A DNA stretch of 64,000 bases from Erythrobacter insulae (GCF_007004095.1 NZ_VHJK01000002.1:1-64000); one strand, 5' to 3'; positions 37,091-46,716 are shown, numbered from the stretch's first letter. Translations and numbers: made by a program. The notes: generated from the letters alone by a model not told the origin.

Positions 37091-39082
37091 ATGTCTGATG
37101 ACCTGTTTGAAAATACGCCGACATCGAGCGGTGATTACGATTCCTCCTCCATCGAAGTGCTGGAGGGGCTGGAACCGGTTCGCCGCCGGCCGGGTATGTA
37201 TATCGGCGGCACTGATGACCGCGCCTTGCACCACCTCGCCGCAGAAGTGCTCGACAACTCTATGGACGAGGCGGTCGCAGGCCACGCCAACCGGATTGAA
37301 ATGCGCCTTGAAGAAGGCAACCGGCTGACCGTTAGCGATAACGGGCGGGGTATCCCGGTTGACGAACATCCAAAGTTTCCGGGCAAATCCACACTCGAAG
37401 TCATTCTGTCCACGCTGCACTCGGGCGGTAAATTTTCTGGCAAAGCCTACGCCACCAGCGGCGGCCTGCACGGCGTCGGCGTCAGCGTGGTCAACGCGCT
37501 TTCATCGCACACCCGCGTAGAGGTCGCGCGCGATAAACAGCTGTACGCGCAGGAATTCGGCAAAGGGCAAACGCTAGGTAAGCTCGAAGAATTGGGCTCG
37601 ACGCCGAACCGCCGCGGCACCCAGGTCAGCTTTACGCCTGACACAGAAATTTTCGGCGACCGCCAATTCAAACCGCACCGTCTGTTCAAACTTGCGCGGT
37701 CCAAGGCTTATCTGTTTGCCGGCGTCGAAATACGTTGGAAATGTGCGGAAAGCCTGACCAGCGATGACGTACCGGCCGAAGCTGTTTTCAAATTTCCCGG
37801 CGGACTTGCTGATCACCTGAAAGAGCAAATCGGCGGGCGCGAATGTGTAACCACAGAGCCTTTCGCCGGGAATCAGGACTTTCCCGAAAATGCCGATGGT
37901 CAAATGCAGGGTAAGGTTGAATGGGCGATCGCGTGGCCGCTATTCTCCGACGGGTCGACCAGTTGGTATTGTAACACCGTCCCTACTCCAGATGGCGGCA
38001 CCCATGAGCAAGGCGTGCGCGCTGCTCTGACCAAAGGCCTGCGCGGCTTTGGAGAGCTCACCGGCACCAAAAAAGCAAAAGACATCACAGCAGACGACGT
38101 GATGACCGGCGCCGAGGTGATGCTGAGCGTCTTTATCCGCGACCCTCAGTTCCAATCGCAAACCAAAGACCGTCTGACATCGCCAGAGGCGTCACGTCTG
38201 GTTGAAAACGCAGTCCGCGACCATTTCGATCACTTCCTCACCGACAATATGGAGCGCGGCAAAGCGCTGCTCGGTGAAGTGATGGAGCGCATGGATGAGC
38301 GGCTCAAGCGCAAGCAGGAACGCGAGGTCAAACGCAAGACAGCAACCAACGCCAAAAAGCTGCGCCTGCCAGGCAAATTGACCGATTGTTCTGGCGAGAC
38401 AGACGGCGAAACGGAACTTTTCATCGTCGAAGGCGATTCCGCTGGTGGCAGTGCAAAACAAGCGCGTGACCGCAAGACGCAGGCCATCCTGCCTATCCGC
38501 GGTAAAATCCTGAATGTGGCAAGCGCCACAGCAGACAAAATTCGCGCAAACTCAGAAATCGCTGATCTCGGCCTCGCGCTGGGCTGCGGCACGCGTAAAG
38601 ACTGCGATGCGGAAAACCTCCGTTATGACCGGGTCATTATCATGACCGATGCGGACGTTGACGGTGCGCACATTGCGACGCTGCTGATGACATTTTTCTT
38701 TCAGGAAATGCCCGATCTCGTGCGCAAGGGGCATCTGTTCCTCGCCCAGCCCCCGCTATACCGTCTGACCGCTGGTAAAGAGAGCCGCTATGCACGCGAT
38801 GATGCACACCGGGCTGAGCTGGAAAAGACTGTCTTTAAAGGCAAAAAGGTCGAAGTGGGCCGGTTTAAGGGCCTTGGAGAAATGAACCCCCAGCAGCTGC
38901 GCGAAACCACGATGAGCCCTGATACGAGATCGCTGATACGGATCACTTTGCCGCCTGAGTTTGAACAACGCGCCGCGGTTAAAGAATTGGTCGATCAACT
39001 GATGGGCCGCAATCCAGAACACCGGTTCAACTTTATCCAGAACCGCGCGGGCGAAATGGACCGCGATATGATTGATGCCTGA
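37091..39082 (+). CDS. parE: DNA topoisomerase IV subunit B
   Basis: A 663-residue ATPase subunit of topoisomerase IV, which unlinks daughter chromosomes. GHKL motifs are seen (Glu-Val-Leu-Asp-Asn-Ser-Met-Asp-Glu-Ala, Asp-Asn-Gly-Arg-Gly-Ile-Pro, Gly-Leu-His-Gly-Val-Gly), as is the TOPRIM core Glu-Gly-Asp-Ser-Ala-Gly-Gly with the later Asp-Ala-Asp-Val-Asp-Gly. Gln-Thr-Lys-Asp-Arg-Leu and the shorter length favour ParE over GyrB. The start Met-Ser-Asp-Asp is placed after 11 in-frame codons of unlikely extension. Its stop overlaps the next gene. Confidence 0.94.
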   Translation: MSDDLFENTPTSSGDYDSSSIEVLEGLEPVRRRPGMYIGGTDDRALHHLAAEVLDNSMDEAVAGHANRIEMRLEEGNRLTVSDNGRGIPVDEHPKFPGKSTLEVILSTLHSGGKFSGKAYATSGGLHGVGVSVVNALSSHTRVEVARDKQLYAQEFGKGQTLGKLEELGSTPNRRGTQVSFTPDTEIFGDRQFKPHRLFKLARSKAYLFAGVEIRWKCAESLTSDDVPAEAVFKFPGGLADHLKEQIGGRECVTTEPFAGNQDFPENADGQMQGKVEWAIAWPLFSDGSTSWYCNTVPTPDGGTHEQGVRAALTKGLRGFGELTGTKKAKDITADDVMTGAEVMLSVFIRDPQFQSQTKDRLTSPEASRLVENAVRDHFDHFLTDNMERGKALLGEVMERMDERLKRKQEREVKRKTATNAKKLRLPGKLTDCSGETDGETELFIVEGDSAGGSAKQARDRKTQAILPIRGKILNVASATADKIRANSEIADLGLALGCGTRKDCDAENLRYDRVIIMTDADVDGAHIATLLMTFFFQEMPDLVRKGHLFLAQPPLYRLTAGKESRYARDDAHRAELEKTVFKGKKVEVGRFKGLGEMNPQQLRETTMSPDTRSLIRITLPPEFEQRAAVKELVDQLMGRNPEHRFNFIQNRAGEMDRDMIDA

Positions 39083-39452
39083 AGACAGGGTAGGAAAATA
39101 CCCGGATCCCCGCGAAGAGGATATCTACGCGGGCGACCGGCGGATATCACGCCCAGACAGCTCGCTTCCCGACTGGGAAGTGCCCGACACTTCGTATCGC
39201 CCGATCCCGATTGTCTGGTTTACAGGCGCGATGATCATACAGATGCTCGCCATGTGGATTGTGTCGCTCTTTTTTTCCTCGCAAAACGGCTGGCTGACCA
39301 TTGCTGTCGCTGGATTGATGACGGGAATAATCGGCAAATGGACGTGGGACCGCGGTATGAAAGATGCCGCAAGTGGTTGGAAAATAGCCACGATCTCTGT
39401 GCTGCTGTTGTTGCTGGCGCTCGTCTGTTTGGGCGCGAGCACGAGGCTGTAA
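39075..39452 (+). CDS. three-helix membrane protein, unknown
   Basis: A 125-residue protein with a hydrophilic, acidic N-terminus (about 45 residues, several Asp, Glu and Pro) and three hydrophobic helices (about 47-70, 75-95 and 103-122). The ATG overlaps the end of parE by 8 bases (a TTG lies just before). I do not recognise the family. The arrangement suggests co-translation with parE, but no link to topoisomerase function is apparent. Confidence 0.7.
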   Translation: MPEDRVGKYPDPREEDIYAGDRRISRPDSSLPDWEVPDTSYRPIPIVWFTGAMIIQMLAMWIVSLFFSSQNGWLTIAVAGLMTGIIGKWTWDRGMKDAASGWKIATISVLLLLLALVCLGASTRL

Positions 39453-39483
39453 TATCGCCTCCGCCATGGAAGAGAGAAAGACG

Positions 39484-40803
39484 ATGGGGCTCCTTAAAAC
39501 TGTAGGTTTGAGTGTTCTGGGGCTGGCGTTCGCCTTGGCCGCGCCGCTTCAACCGCTCGGCGCTCAGGAACACAGCGAAAATCCCTCTACTGATCGTTCG
39601 CCAATCGATCTGCGCAGCGGCCAAGTGATAGCCCTTTTGAACGGCGAACTGGATGCCCCCTTGGAGGATGTATTCACGGATGGTTTTCTGGCCGCGGTCC
39701 CGCCAACACAGCTTTATGTCTATTGCGCGCAGCTTGCCGCACAATTTGGACGCGCTGTAAAAATCGAGACCGATGGCCCTCCGGGCGCGAACCGTCTCGC
39801 ACTCACGATCACGATGGAGCGCGCCATCGGGACCGGAGCGATTGCGATCGATCCCGCTAAAGGCAACAGGATCACCGAGCTGCTGTTTCGCAGTTTTAAT
39901 CCACTGAACGATACGCCCGCGAAGATTACCGCTGATCTAAATGCTCTTCCCGGCCAGATCGGCGCGTATTTCGGTCCGCTTGATGGGAAAGATCCCGTTC
40001 TCAGCATCAACGCAGATGAACAGTTCGCCATTGGCTCAACCTTCAAACTCTACATTCTGTCGGCGCTTGCGCGGCGGATACAGGCGGGCGATGAAACCTG
40101 GGATGCCGTTTCCGATTTAAGTCTTGCGCGGCGCAGCTTTCCCAGCGGAATGATGCAGGATTGGCCCTCGCCCGCGCCCGTTACACTGCAGACACTTGCG
40201 ACGATGATGATCTCCATCAGTGACAACACCGCAACCGATGTTCTGATGCAGCATTTGGGAGTTGATGCCGTCATTACCGAGATGATCGAAAGCGGCCATT
40301 CCAATCCGCGGCTGAACGTACCGTTCCTGACCACTCGCCAAATGTTCGCGCTGAAAGCCGCCGGTGACGCAGTGATGGATGAATACCGCGAAGCATCTGC
40401 TGAGGAAAAGGCTGACCTGCTCGCTTCGCTCAGCGAAAGCGAACTGGATCAGGAAGCCATCCAGTCAACATTCGCAGGCGGCCCGGTTGCGCTGGATATA
40501 GAATGGTTCGCTAGCCCGGAAGATTTGCGAAAGATGCTGATCCACATGCCAAAGGGCGGATACGGCGTCCCGCTAAAGATCATGTCGGTTAATCCGAGCA
40601 TGGTTGAAAGCGGCTGGACAAACTGGTCCCGTGCGCATTTCAAAGGCGGGTCCGAACCCGGCGTGCTGAACCTGACCTGGTTGCTGTATGACCGGATTGG
40701 CCGGCCGCATGTTCTGACGCTGAGCTGGAACAATAAAGACGCGAATGTTGACAACGCTGCGCTCGAATTGATCGCACAGCGGATTCTGGCGCTTCCGCAA
40801 TAG
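39484..40803 (+). CDS. exported serine hydrolase of the class A beta-lactamase fold, deacylation Glu absent
   Basis: A 439-residue exported protein (signal peptide to about 28). An N-terminal domain (40-145) of unknown fold precedes a beta-lactamase/transpeptidase-like domain. The SxxK motif is Ser185-Thr-Phe-Lys188, SDN is 246-248 and Lys-Gly-Gly is 387-389, so the acylating machinery is intact. The position of the class A ExxLN motif reads Asn-Pro-Arg-Leu-Asn (274-278), with Asn instead of the deacylating Glu166. It may be an esterase, a peptidoglycan enzyme or a slow beta-lactamase; I would not call it a resistance gene. The start at Met-Gly-Leu-Leu is supported by AGAGAGAA upstream. Confidence 0.85.
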   Translation: MGLLKTVGLSVLGLAFALAAPLQPLGAQEHSENPSTDRSPIDLRSGQVIALLNGELDAPLEDVFTDGFLAAVPPTQLYVYCAQLAAQFGRAVKIETDGPPGANRLALTITMERAIGTGAIAIDPAKGNRITELLFRSFNPLNDTPAKITADLNALPGQIGAYFGPLDGKDPVLSINADEQFAIGSTFKLYILSALARRIQAGDETWDAVSDLSLARRSFPSGMMQDWPSPAPVTLQTLATMMISISDNTATDVLMQHLGVDAVITEMIESGHSNPRLNVPFLTTRQMFALKAAGDAVMDEYREASAEEKADLLASLSESELDQEAIQSTFAGGPVALDIEWFASPEDLRKMLIHMPKGGYGVPLKIMSVNPSMVESGWTNWSRAHFKGGSEPGVLNLTWLLYDRIGRPHVLTLSWNNKDANVDNAALELIAQRILALPQ

Positions 40804-40895
40804 GCATTCCCGCGCGCCCTCTTGCGTAGCAGAGCCGCGCATTCTATCGCTGCGCGGAAATTAAGTTTCGAATTCAGACCAATCAAAGGGACAGT

Positions 40896-41753
40896 ATGAC
40901 CGACCAGCAACGCTTTGACGGAACCAGCGACTATATCGCGACGGATGATCTGAAAGTTGCGGTCAACGCCGCCGTTACCCTGCGCCGGCCTCTGTTGGTC
41001 AAGGGTGAACCCGGCACCGGCAAAACGGTGTTGGCTCACGAGATCTCAAAAGCGCTTGGCGCGCCGATGATCGAATGGAACATCAAATCAACGACCAAAG
41101 CGCAGCAAGGCTTGTATGAATATGACGCGGTTGCCCGCCTGCGCGACGGCCAGCTCGGTGAAGAGCGCGTCCACGACATTCGTAACTACATCAAAAAGGG
41201 CAAACTTTGGGAGGCGTTTACCTCGCCCGAATTGCCAGTCTTGCTGATCGACGAGATCGACAAGGCCGACATCGAATTTCCGAACGATTTGCTGCAAGAA
41301 CTCGATCGGATGAGCTTCGATGTCTACGAAACGCAGGAGCGGATCGAAGCCAAAGAGCGTCCGATTGTGGTCATTACCTCGAACAACGAAAAAGAACTGC
41401 CTGACGCGTTTCTGCGCCGCTGTTTTTTCCATTACATCAAATTTCCCGACCGTGAGACGATGCAATCAATCATCGACGTGCACTATCCCGGCATCCAGAA
41501 GACACTCGTGAAGAAAGCCATGGATATTTTCTATGAGCTGCGCGAAGTGCCTGGATTGAAAAAGAAACCATCGACCAGCGAACTGCTCGATTGGCTTAAA
41601 CTCCTCATGAACGAGGATATGCCGCTGGAAACATTGCAGGATTCGAACCCGAACAATGCCATTCCGCCGCTTCATGGTGCGTTGCTTAAAAACGAGCAAG
41701 ACGTGATGATGTTTGAACGGCTTGCGTTTATGGCGCGCCGCAATCCGACCTGA
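40896..41753 (+). CDS. MoxR family AAA+ ATPase
   Basis: A 285-residue AAA+ ATPase. Walker A is Gly-Glu-Pro-Gly-Thr-Gly-Lys-Thr (37-44), Walker B Leu-Leu-Ile-Asp-Glu-Ile-Asp, sensor 1 near Thr-Ser-Asn-Asn-Glu-Lys-Glu, and the arginine-finger region Phe-Leu-Arg-Arg-Cys. MoxR ATPases act as chaperones that mature metalloproteins or assemble complexes, usually with a VWA-domain partner. A VWA protein lies 2 kb downstream at 43727-44911 with two genes in between. Confidence 0.92.
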   Translation: MTDQQRFDGTSDYIATDDLKVAVNAAVTLRRPLLVKGEPGTGKTVLAHEISKALGAPMIEWNIKSTTKAQQGLYEYDAVARLRDGQLGEERVHDIRNYIKKGKLWEAFTSPELPVLLIDEIDKADIEFPNDLLQELDRMSFDVYETQERIEAKERPIVVITSNNEKELPDAFLRRCFFHYIKFPDRETMQSIIDVHYPGIQKTLVKKAMDIFYELREVPGLKKKPSTSELLDWLKLLMNEDMPLETLQDSNPNNAIPPLHGALLKNEQDVMMFERLAFMARRNPT

Positions 41754-41761
41754 ACTCTGCT

Positions 41762-42184
41762 GTGACGCATGTAGGCGGATGCTTGTGCGGAGCAGTGCGG
41801 TTCACGATAAATGCTGAGCCTCAAGGGGCGCGGTACTGCTGGTGCCGTGATTGCCAACGCATCGCTAGCGGTATGGCGACGGCAAACGTGCTGTTTGATG
41901 CAGAGTCAGTCTCTTACAAGGGTGACATGACAACAATGCAGCTCGTCGCAGATAGCGGGAACACTGTCGAAAGAGGGTTCTGCAAGAGCTGCGGATCGCA
42001 AATGTATAGCAAGACGGTGGTCGGCCCCGTTCAGCCAATGCGAGTGCGCGCAGGTACGCTGGATGATCCGGAGATCTGTGCACCAAGCTATATCATTTGG
42101 GGCAGCCGGGCACCGACTTGGGCGCCCTTCCCAACCGATATGCCGGTCTATGAAGCCGGTCCCGGATCAAGCCGGATCGCTTAG
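41762..42184 (+). CDS. GFA family (glutathione-dependent formaldehyde-activating-like) protein
   Basis: A 140-residue zinc protein. The cysteine pattern Cys7-x-Cys9 (Gly-Gly-Cys-Leu-Cys-Gly), Cys26-x-Cys28-x-x-Cys31 and Cys74-x-x-Cys77 fits the CENP-V/GFA fold with two zinc sites. Despite the name, most family members are not shown to act on formaldehyde. The start is a GTG 8 bases after the MoxR stop, so it is probably co-transcribed with it. Its function beside the MoxR gene is unknown. Confidence 0.9.
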   Translation: MTHVGGCLCGAVRFTINAEPQGARYCWCRDCQRIASGMATANVLFDAESVSYKGDMTTMQLVADSGNTVERGFCKSCGSQMYSKTVVGPVQPMRVRAGTLDDPEICAPSYIIWGSRAPTWAPFPTDMPVYEAGPGSSRIA

Positions 42185-42192
42185 CGACCGCC

Positions 42193-43593
42193 TTAATCGA
42201 AGCTGTAAGCGATCTCAAAATCGCCCCAGCGGCGGCCGTTGATAAACAGCGGAATGTATACGTTGCGGACAACAATGTAACGTTCGCCGTCGCCTTCCTG
42301 ACGGTAGACCGCCATCATGTATGGCGCGTCGCTTTTCTTTGCAGCAATGTCGCACCCTTCAAGGAGGATGCGGCCATTGCGGCAATATGCCGTGTCGTGC
42401 GACAGATCTCCGGTTGGTGCGCGGGATTTATCGCTGAGATGAGTGGGCAGGAACCCGTTTATATCCGTGCAGGCGGCTGCAATAACCTGAGGATTGCTGG
42501 AGGTGGCTTCATCAAGCATCGCCTGCCAATTGCGATCAGCCCAATTGGACAATGTTGTACGATATAGCGGCGGGTTGGTGCCAGCAACCTCGACATAGTC
42601 CCGGTCAAAAAACGCCGCTTCTGTGATCTCTGCTTCAGAGATGGCTTGTTCGGCGCGCTCGACAATTCCGGCAAGCATCTCTTGCGCCTTTTGAACCATC
42701 GAACTGTCTTCAGGCGATAGACCCGCTTGAACGATGCTGTCGAACATCTCGCTTGCGGTGAGCTCAAGCTCATCCATTTTACGTTGAGCGCCTTCGAGCT
42801 GGTTCTCGTTTGTACGAGCTGCCACGTCGAAACTGGTCAAAACATTCTGCACCGCGTTAACATGGCCGCTGATTGTGCCGGTTGATCGTGCGATGACGTC
42901 GTTTTGTTTATCAACTTCTTCCACCAGTTCGCCGACGCTGAAAATGGTGTTTTCAATGCGTGAAACAGAGGCTTTGGCGTCGCTGCTGGCTTGCGAACCG
43001 GCTTCGATGCGCCCGATAACCTCGCTTGCCTCGGCACCAAGAGCCTCGACCGTCTGGGAGATTTCCTCTGTTGCCTTGCGCGTATCATTCGCAAGGCTTT
43101 TGACCTCGCTTGCCACAACTGCAAACGTTCGTCCGGCTTCACCTGCCCGCATGGCTTCAATGGTGGCGTTCAACGCCAGAATATTCGTGGTTTCGGCAAT
43201 ATCATCAATGTCTTGTGCACTGCGGCGAACTTGCTCCATCGCCGCAGAGAAGCTCGTGACGTGCTGACCCAGTGTATCCACCAATTCCAAAAGGCCATTT
43301 ATCTGCCCCAACGAAGACCGGATCAAAGCCGTGCCCTCGCCCAGTCGCTCTATCGCGCGCTCGGACAAAAGGCGGGCTTCATCGCTTGCTTCGGAGACTT
43401 TGGCTTGATCGGCTTCAAGCGCAGCGACTGTTCCGCGCAGGGCTTCATGCTCTTCACGAAGGGATTTCGACGATTGAATGACCTTTTCGACCACCCCTGC
43501 AACATCGGTACAACCGACCGTGACTGCGCCGCAGCTCTCTGGAATTTTATCGAGCGCAGAGGCGTTCGCAGTATCGATGGTAATAGGCTTCAT
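42193..43593 (-). CDS. soluble methyl-accepting chemotaxis protein with C-terminal sensor-like domain
   Basis: A 466-residue chemoreceptor without a membrane helix or signal peptide. After a short N-terminus with two cysteines (Cys21, Cys28), a coiled coil leads into the signalling hairpin (131-160, [11 protein letters not shown] core) that contacts CheA/CheW. Residues about 345-466 form a globular domain with Asp-Ile-Asn-Gly-Phe-Leu-Pro-Thr-His, and an end with Arg-Arg-Trp-Gly-Asp-Phe-Glu. This resembles the C-terminal Cache/PAS-like modules of other cytoplasmic receptors. Having the sensor at the C-terminus is unusual compared with classic receptors. It interrupts the MoxR and VWA genes on the opposite strand. 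Confidence 0.88.
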   Translation of the reverse strand: MKPITIDTANASALDKIPESCGAVTVGCTDVAGVVEKVIQSSKSLREEHEALRGTVAALEADQAKVSEASDEARLLSERAIERLGEGTALIRSSLGQINGLLELVDTLGQHVTSFSAAMEQVRRSAQDIDDIAETTNILALNATIEAMRAGEAGRTFAVVASEVKSLANDTRKATEEISQTVEALGAEASEVIGRIEAGSQASSDAKASVSRIENTIFSVGELVEEVDKQNDVIARSTGTISGHVNAVQNVLTSFDVAARTNENQLEGAQRKMDELELTASEMFDSIVQAGLSPEDSSMVQKAQEMLAGIVERAEQAISEAEITEAAFFDRDYVEVAGTNPPLYRTTLSNWADRNWQAMLDEATSSNPQVIAAACTDINGFLPTHLSDKSRAPTGDLSHDTAYCRNGRILLEGCDIAAKKSDAPYMMAVYRQEGDGERYIVVRNVYIPLFINGRRWGDFEIAYSFD

Positions 43594-43726
43594 TATGTGC
43601 CGGTCCCTCTTGGCGCTTCATTGCGAGACCGGGGGTAGGCCTTGTTGGTTAGCGAAAACTTAACTCCGCCTATTTGCTTACGGTTAAATACTGGAAAGTC
43701 CGCTGTTTGGAGGCTACACGGTTCAC

Positions 43727-44911
43727 ATGTTTTTCAACTTTATGGATGAACTGCGCGAAGCAGGTATCGGCGCGAGCTTCAAAGAGCATCTCACTCTGCT
43801 TGAAGCGCTCGAAAAGGATGTGATCGAGCAAACGCCCGAGGCATTTTACTATTTAAGCCGTGCGACCTTTGTGAAAGACGAAGGAATGCTGGATCGGTTC
43901 GATCAGGTTTTCCATAAAGTATTCAAAGGCATAATGTCGGATTATGGCCAGAACCCGGTCGAAATTCCCGAAGACTGGCTGAAAAACATCGCCGAGAAAT
44001 TCCTCACCGAAGAGGAAATGGCCGAGATCGAAAAACTTGGCGATTGGGATGACATTATGGAGACGCTCAAGAAGCGGCTCGAAGAGCAGGAAAAGCGGCA
44101 CGAAGGCGGCAATAAGTGGATCGGCACGGGCGGCACGTCACCTTTCGGAAATTCGGGCTACAATCCCGAAGGCGTACGCATCGGCGGCGAAAGCAAACAT
44201 AAACGCGCGATCAAGGTGTGGGAAAAACGGGAGTTCAAAAACCTCGATAGCACCAAAGAACTGGGCACTCGCAACATCAAAATGGCGCTGCGACGTCTGC
44301 GCAGGTTTGCGCGTGAGGGCGCGCAGGACCAGCTTGATCTGGACGCGACAATTGAGGGCACGGCCAAGCAAGGCTGGCTTGATATACACATGCGGGCAGA
44401 GCGGCGTAATGCAGTGAAATTGCTGTTGTTTCTTGATGTTGGCGGCTCCATGGACCCGTTCATCAAGCTATGCGAAGAGCTGTTCAGCGCAGCGAATGCA
44501 GAGTTCAAAAATCTCGAATTCTTTTACTTCCACAACTGCCTGTACGAAGGGGTTTGGAAGGATAACAAACGCCGCTGGCAAGAGCGCACCAAGGTGTGGG
44601 ATGTGCTGCACAAATACGGCCATGATTACAAAGTGATCTTTGTCGGCGATGCCGCGATGAGCCCCTATGAAATCACCCATCCGGGCGGCTCAGTCGAACA
44701 CATGAACGAAGAGGCCGGCGCGGTCTGGATGCAGCGTGTGACAAACACGTACCCCGCGACCGTCTGGCTAAACCCCGTGCCGGAAAAACAATGGGGTTAT
44801 TCGCAATCGACCAAGATGATGAAAGAGCTGGTCAATGACCGGATGTATCCGTTGACGCTGGAGGGGCTGGAAAAAGCCACACGCGAACTCAGCCGGAAAC
44901 AAGGGCACTAA
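43727..44911 (+). CDS. VWA (CoxE-like) domain protein, MoxR partner
   Basis: A 394-residue cytoplasmic protein. The N-terminal half is helical, acidic and charged with a Gly-rich stretch near 128-155. The VWA domain in the second half starts Lys-Leu-Leu-Leu-Phe-Leu-Asp-Val-Gly-Gly-Ser-Met (231-242), keeping Asp237, Gly239 and Ser241 of the MIDAS metal site. Such proteins are partners of MoxR AAA+ ATPases, loading cofactors or assembling complexes (known from CoxD/CoxE and similar pairs). The MoxR gene lies upstream, but here two genes separate the pair, one on the other strand. Confidence 0.9.
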   Translation: MFFNFMDELREAGIGASFKEHLTLLEALEKDVIEQTPEAFYYLSRATFVKDEGMLDRFDQVFHKVFKGIMSDYGQNPVEIPEDWLKNIAEKFLTEEEMAEIEKLGDWDDIMETLKKRLEEQEKRHEGGNKWIGTGGTSPFGNSGYNPEGVRIGGESKHKRAIKVWEKREFKNLDSTKELGTRNIKMALRRLRRFAREGAQDQLDLDATIEGTAKQGWLDIHMRAERRNAVKLLLFLDVGGSMDPFIKLCEELFSAANAEFKNLEFFYFHNCLYEGVWKDNKRRWQERTKVWDVLHKYGHDYKVIFVGDAAMSPYEITHPGGSVEHMNEEAGAVWMQRVTNTYPATVWLNPVPEKQWGYSQSTKMMKELVNDRMYPLTLEGLEKATRELSRKQGH

Positions 44912-44917
44912 CACCGG

Positions 44918-46120
44918 CTAATAAAGCAGGTGTTCCCGCACCATTTGCACCCAGGCGGCTTCATCATGCGATGCCAGCGCGTCCAGATCATCTGGCGCCG
45001 AATTCGGATTGTCGACCCATTCGCGTAGGCCAGGCCCGCCATTGATCACATCAATCGCCAGAACATCTTTGGTGTATTCGTATTTAAAGTCAGCCGCGCG
45101 CCACAATTCATAAGATGGATAGAGCCGCTGGATCGCTTTGAAAGCAAGCGCCTGTAGCCGCCAAGGTTTGAACGCACCGTGATCATAATGCGGACCTTCT
45201 GCGTGGATCATCAGGGCATTACAGAGCTGTCCTGCATGTTTGTGGAAAGTTGGCTCAAACCAGCAATCACGCAACGCGCAGCCTTGCATCCACTCCGGAG
45301 CCAGCTTTCGCATTTCCGCCAGAATCGCCTTCGCATCCAGATCGGGTGCACCGAACAACACCTCCAGAGGGCGCGTTGTCCCCCTGCCCTCGCTCACATT
45401 GGCGCCCTCGATCATAACTGTCCCCGCATAGGCGCGGGCCATGTTCACACTGGCTGCGTTAGGTGATGGATTGATCCACACCCGTGATGTCGGCCAGCCA
45501 TGCCCATCGCCATCAGGCTCCCAGCCTTCCATCGCGACCACACGGTACTTCACATCAAGATCGAAGTGGGAAAGGAACCAGTGCCCCATCTCGCCAAGCG
45601 TCAACCCATGACGCATGGGCATCGGAGCCGCACCGACAAAACTTTCGTTCCCGGGAACAAGCAGCGTGCCTTCGACAGGCCGCCCCGCCGGATTGGGCCG
45701 GTCAAGAACCCACACCTCTTTGCCGCTCTTCGCCGCTTCTTCCAAAAGATAAAGCAGCGTCGTGACAAACGTGTAGATGCGGCAGCCAAGATCCTGAAGG
45801 TCAAACAGGAACACGTCCGCGCTCGACATCATTTGGCCGGTCGGGCGGCGGACCTCGCCATATAGCGAGAAGATCGGGATGCCGTATTGCGGATCCATCT
45901 CATCGGCTGTTTCGACCATGTTATCTTGCTTGTCGCCTTTAAGCCCGTGTTGCGGGCCAAAGGCGCTCGACACATTCACACCCTTGGCAATCAAAGCATC
46001 AAGACTGTGCGTAAGGTCTTCGGTCACGCTTGCCGGATGCGCCACAAGAGCAACGCGTTTGTCTTTCAGCTCATTGAGCAATTGCGGGTCTGCCAAAAGG
46101 CGGTCGATTCCAAATTTCAT
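44918..46120 (-). CDS. DUF1343 family protein, NamZ-type exo-beta-N-acetylmuramidase
   Basis: A 400-residue protein. Landmarks of the DUF1343 family are Phe-Gly-Pro-Gln-His-Gly, Ser-Leu-Tyr-Gly near residue 87, Phe-Asp-Leu-Gln-Asp-Leu-Gly, and Leu-Asp-Arg-Pro-Asn-Pro. In Bacillus subtilis a homologue (NamZ) removes N-acetylmuramic acid from peptidoglycan fragments, so cell-wall recycling is likely here. There is no signal peptide in the chosen form, so the cytoplasm or an unrecognised export route is possible. The start Met-Lys-Phe-Gly is chosen; 16 upstream in-frame codons are unlikely. It diverges from tspO by 71 bases. Confidence 0.85.
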   Translation of the reverse strand: MKFGIDRLLADPQLLNELKDKRVALVAHPASVTEDLTHSLDALIAKGVNVSSAFGPQHGLKGDKQDNMVETADEMDPQYGIPIFSLYGEVRRPTGQMMSSADVFLFDLQDLGCRIYTFVTTLLYLLEEAAKSGKEVWVLDRPNPAGRPVEGTLLVPGNESFVGAAPMPMRHGLTLGEMGHWFLSHFDLDVKYRVVAMEGWEPDGDGHGWPTSRVWINPSPNAASVNMARAYAGTVMIEGANVSEGRGTTRPLEVLFGAPDLDAKAILAEMRKLAPEWMQGCALRDCWFEPTFHKHAGQLCNALMIHAEGPHYDHGAFKPWRLQALAFKAIQRLYPSYELWRAADFKYEYTKDVLAIDVINGGPGLREWVDNPNSAPDDLDALASHDEAAWVQMVREHLLY

Positions 46121-46191
46121 AAAGTGTGAGTTGGAACAGCAGCGTTCTAAAGGCAATGGCATTCCCACAAGGAATCCCTATATGCACGGTC

Positions 46192-46680
46192 ATGGACTGG
46201 ACTGTTGCAATCATCGCCGCCCTTTGGGCCATTATCCTTGGCGGAGCGGGCGGCGCGCTAACCGAGATTGGCGAATGGTACCGAAATCTGAACAAACCCA
46301 GTTGGCAGCCGCCTGATTGGCTATTCGGCCCGGCCTGGACGGTTATCCTCGGCCTGTCTGGCTGGAGCTTTTATGAGGCAATGACAAATGCCGCGACGAT
46401 TGCCGATACGTACTTTATCGGCGGATTGTTTCTCGCAAACTTCTTGGCCCATCTTGCCTGGTCACCGTTGTTTTTTAAGATCAAACGGCCAGACTGGGCG
46501 TTGTTTGAAAACGCATTCCTGTGGGCTTCTGTGCTCTCGCTCTGTGTCTTTTTGCCGCAATATTCCGCGCTCGCAGGCTGGCTGAACCTTCCTTACATCG
46601 CATGGGTCAGCTTTGCGGTTTTGCTCAATTGGAAAATTGTCCAATTGAACGGTCCGTTCGGCGCGAAAACGGCGTCCTAA
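46192..46680 (+). CDS. tspO: TspO/MBR family tryptophan-rich sensory protein
   Basis: A 162-residue, five-helix membrane protein rich in tryptophan. The family marks Lys-Pro-Ser-Trp-Gln-Pro-Pro-Asp-Trp-Leu-Phe-Gly-Pro-Ala-Trp and Asn-Phe-Leu-Ala-His-Leu-Ala-Trp-Ser are clear. TspO proteins bind porphyrins and, in photosynthetic alphaproteobacteria, modulate pigment gene expression. The start Met-Asp-Trp-Thr is preferred because the first helix begins directly after it; the ribosome site is poor and two in-frame ATGs lie upstream. The neighbouring NamZ gene is divergent. Confidence 0.88.
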   Translation: MDWTVAIIAALWAIILGGAGGALTEIGEWYRNLNKPSWQPPDWLFGPAWTVILGLSGWSFYEAMTNAATIADTYFIGGLFLANFLAHLAWSPLFFKIKRPDWALFENAFLWASVLSLCVFLPQYSALAGWLNLPYIAWVSFAVLLNWKIVQLNGPFGAKTAS

Positions 46681-46716
46681 CGCTTAATCCCGGCGCTATA
46701 CGCCAAGCCAGTTGCT

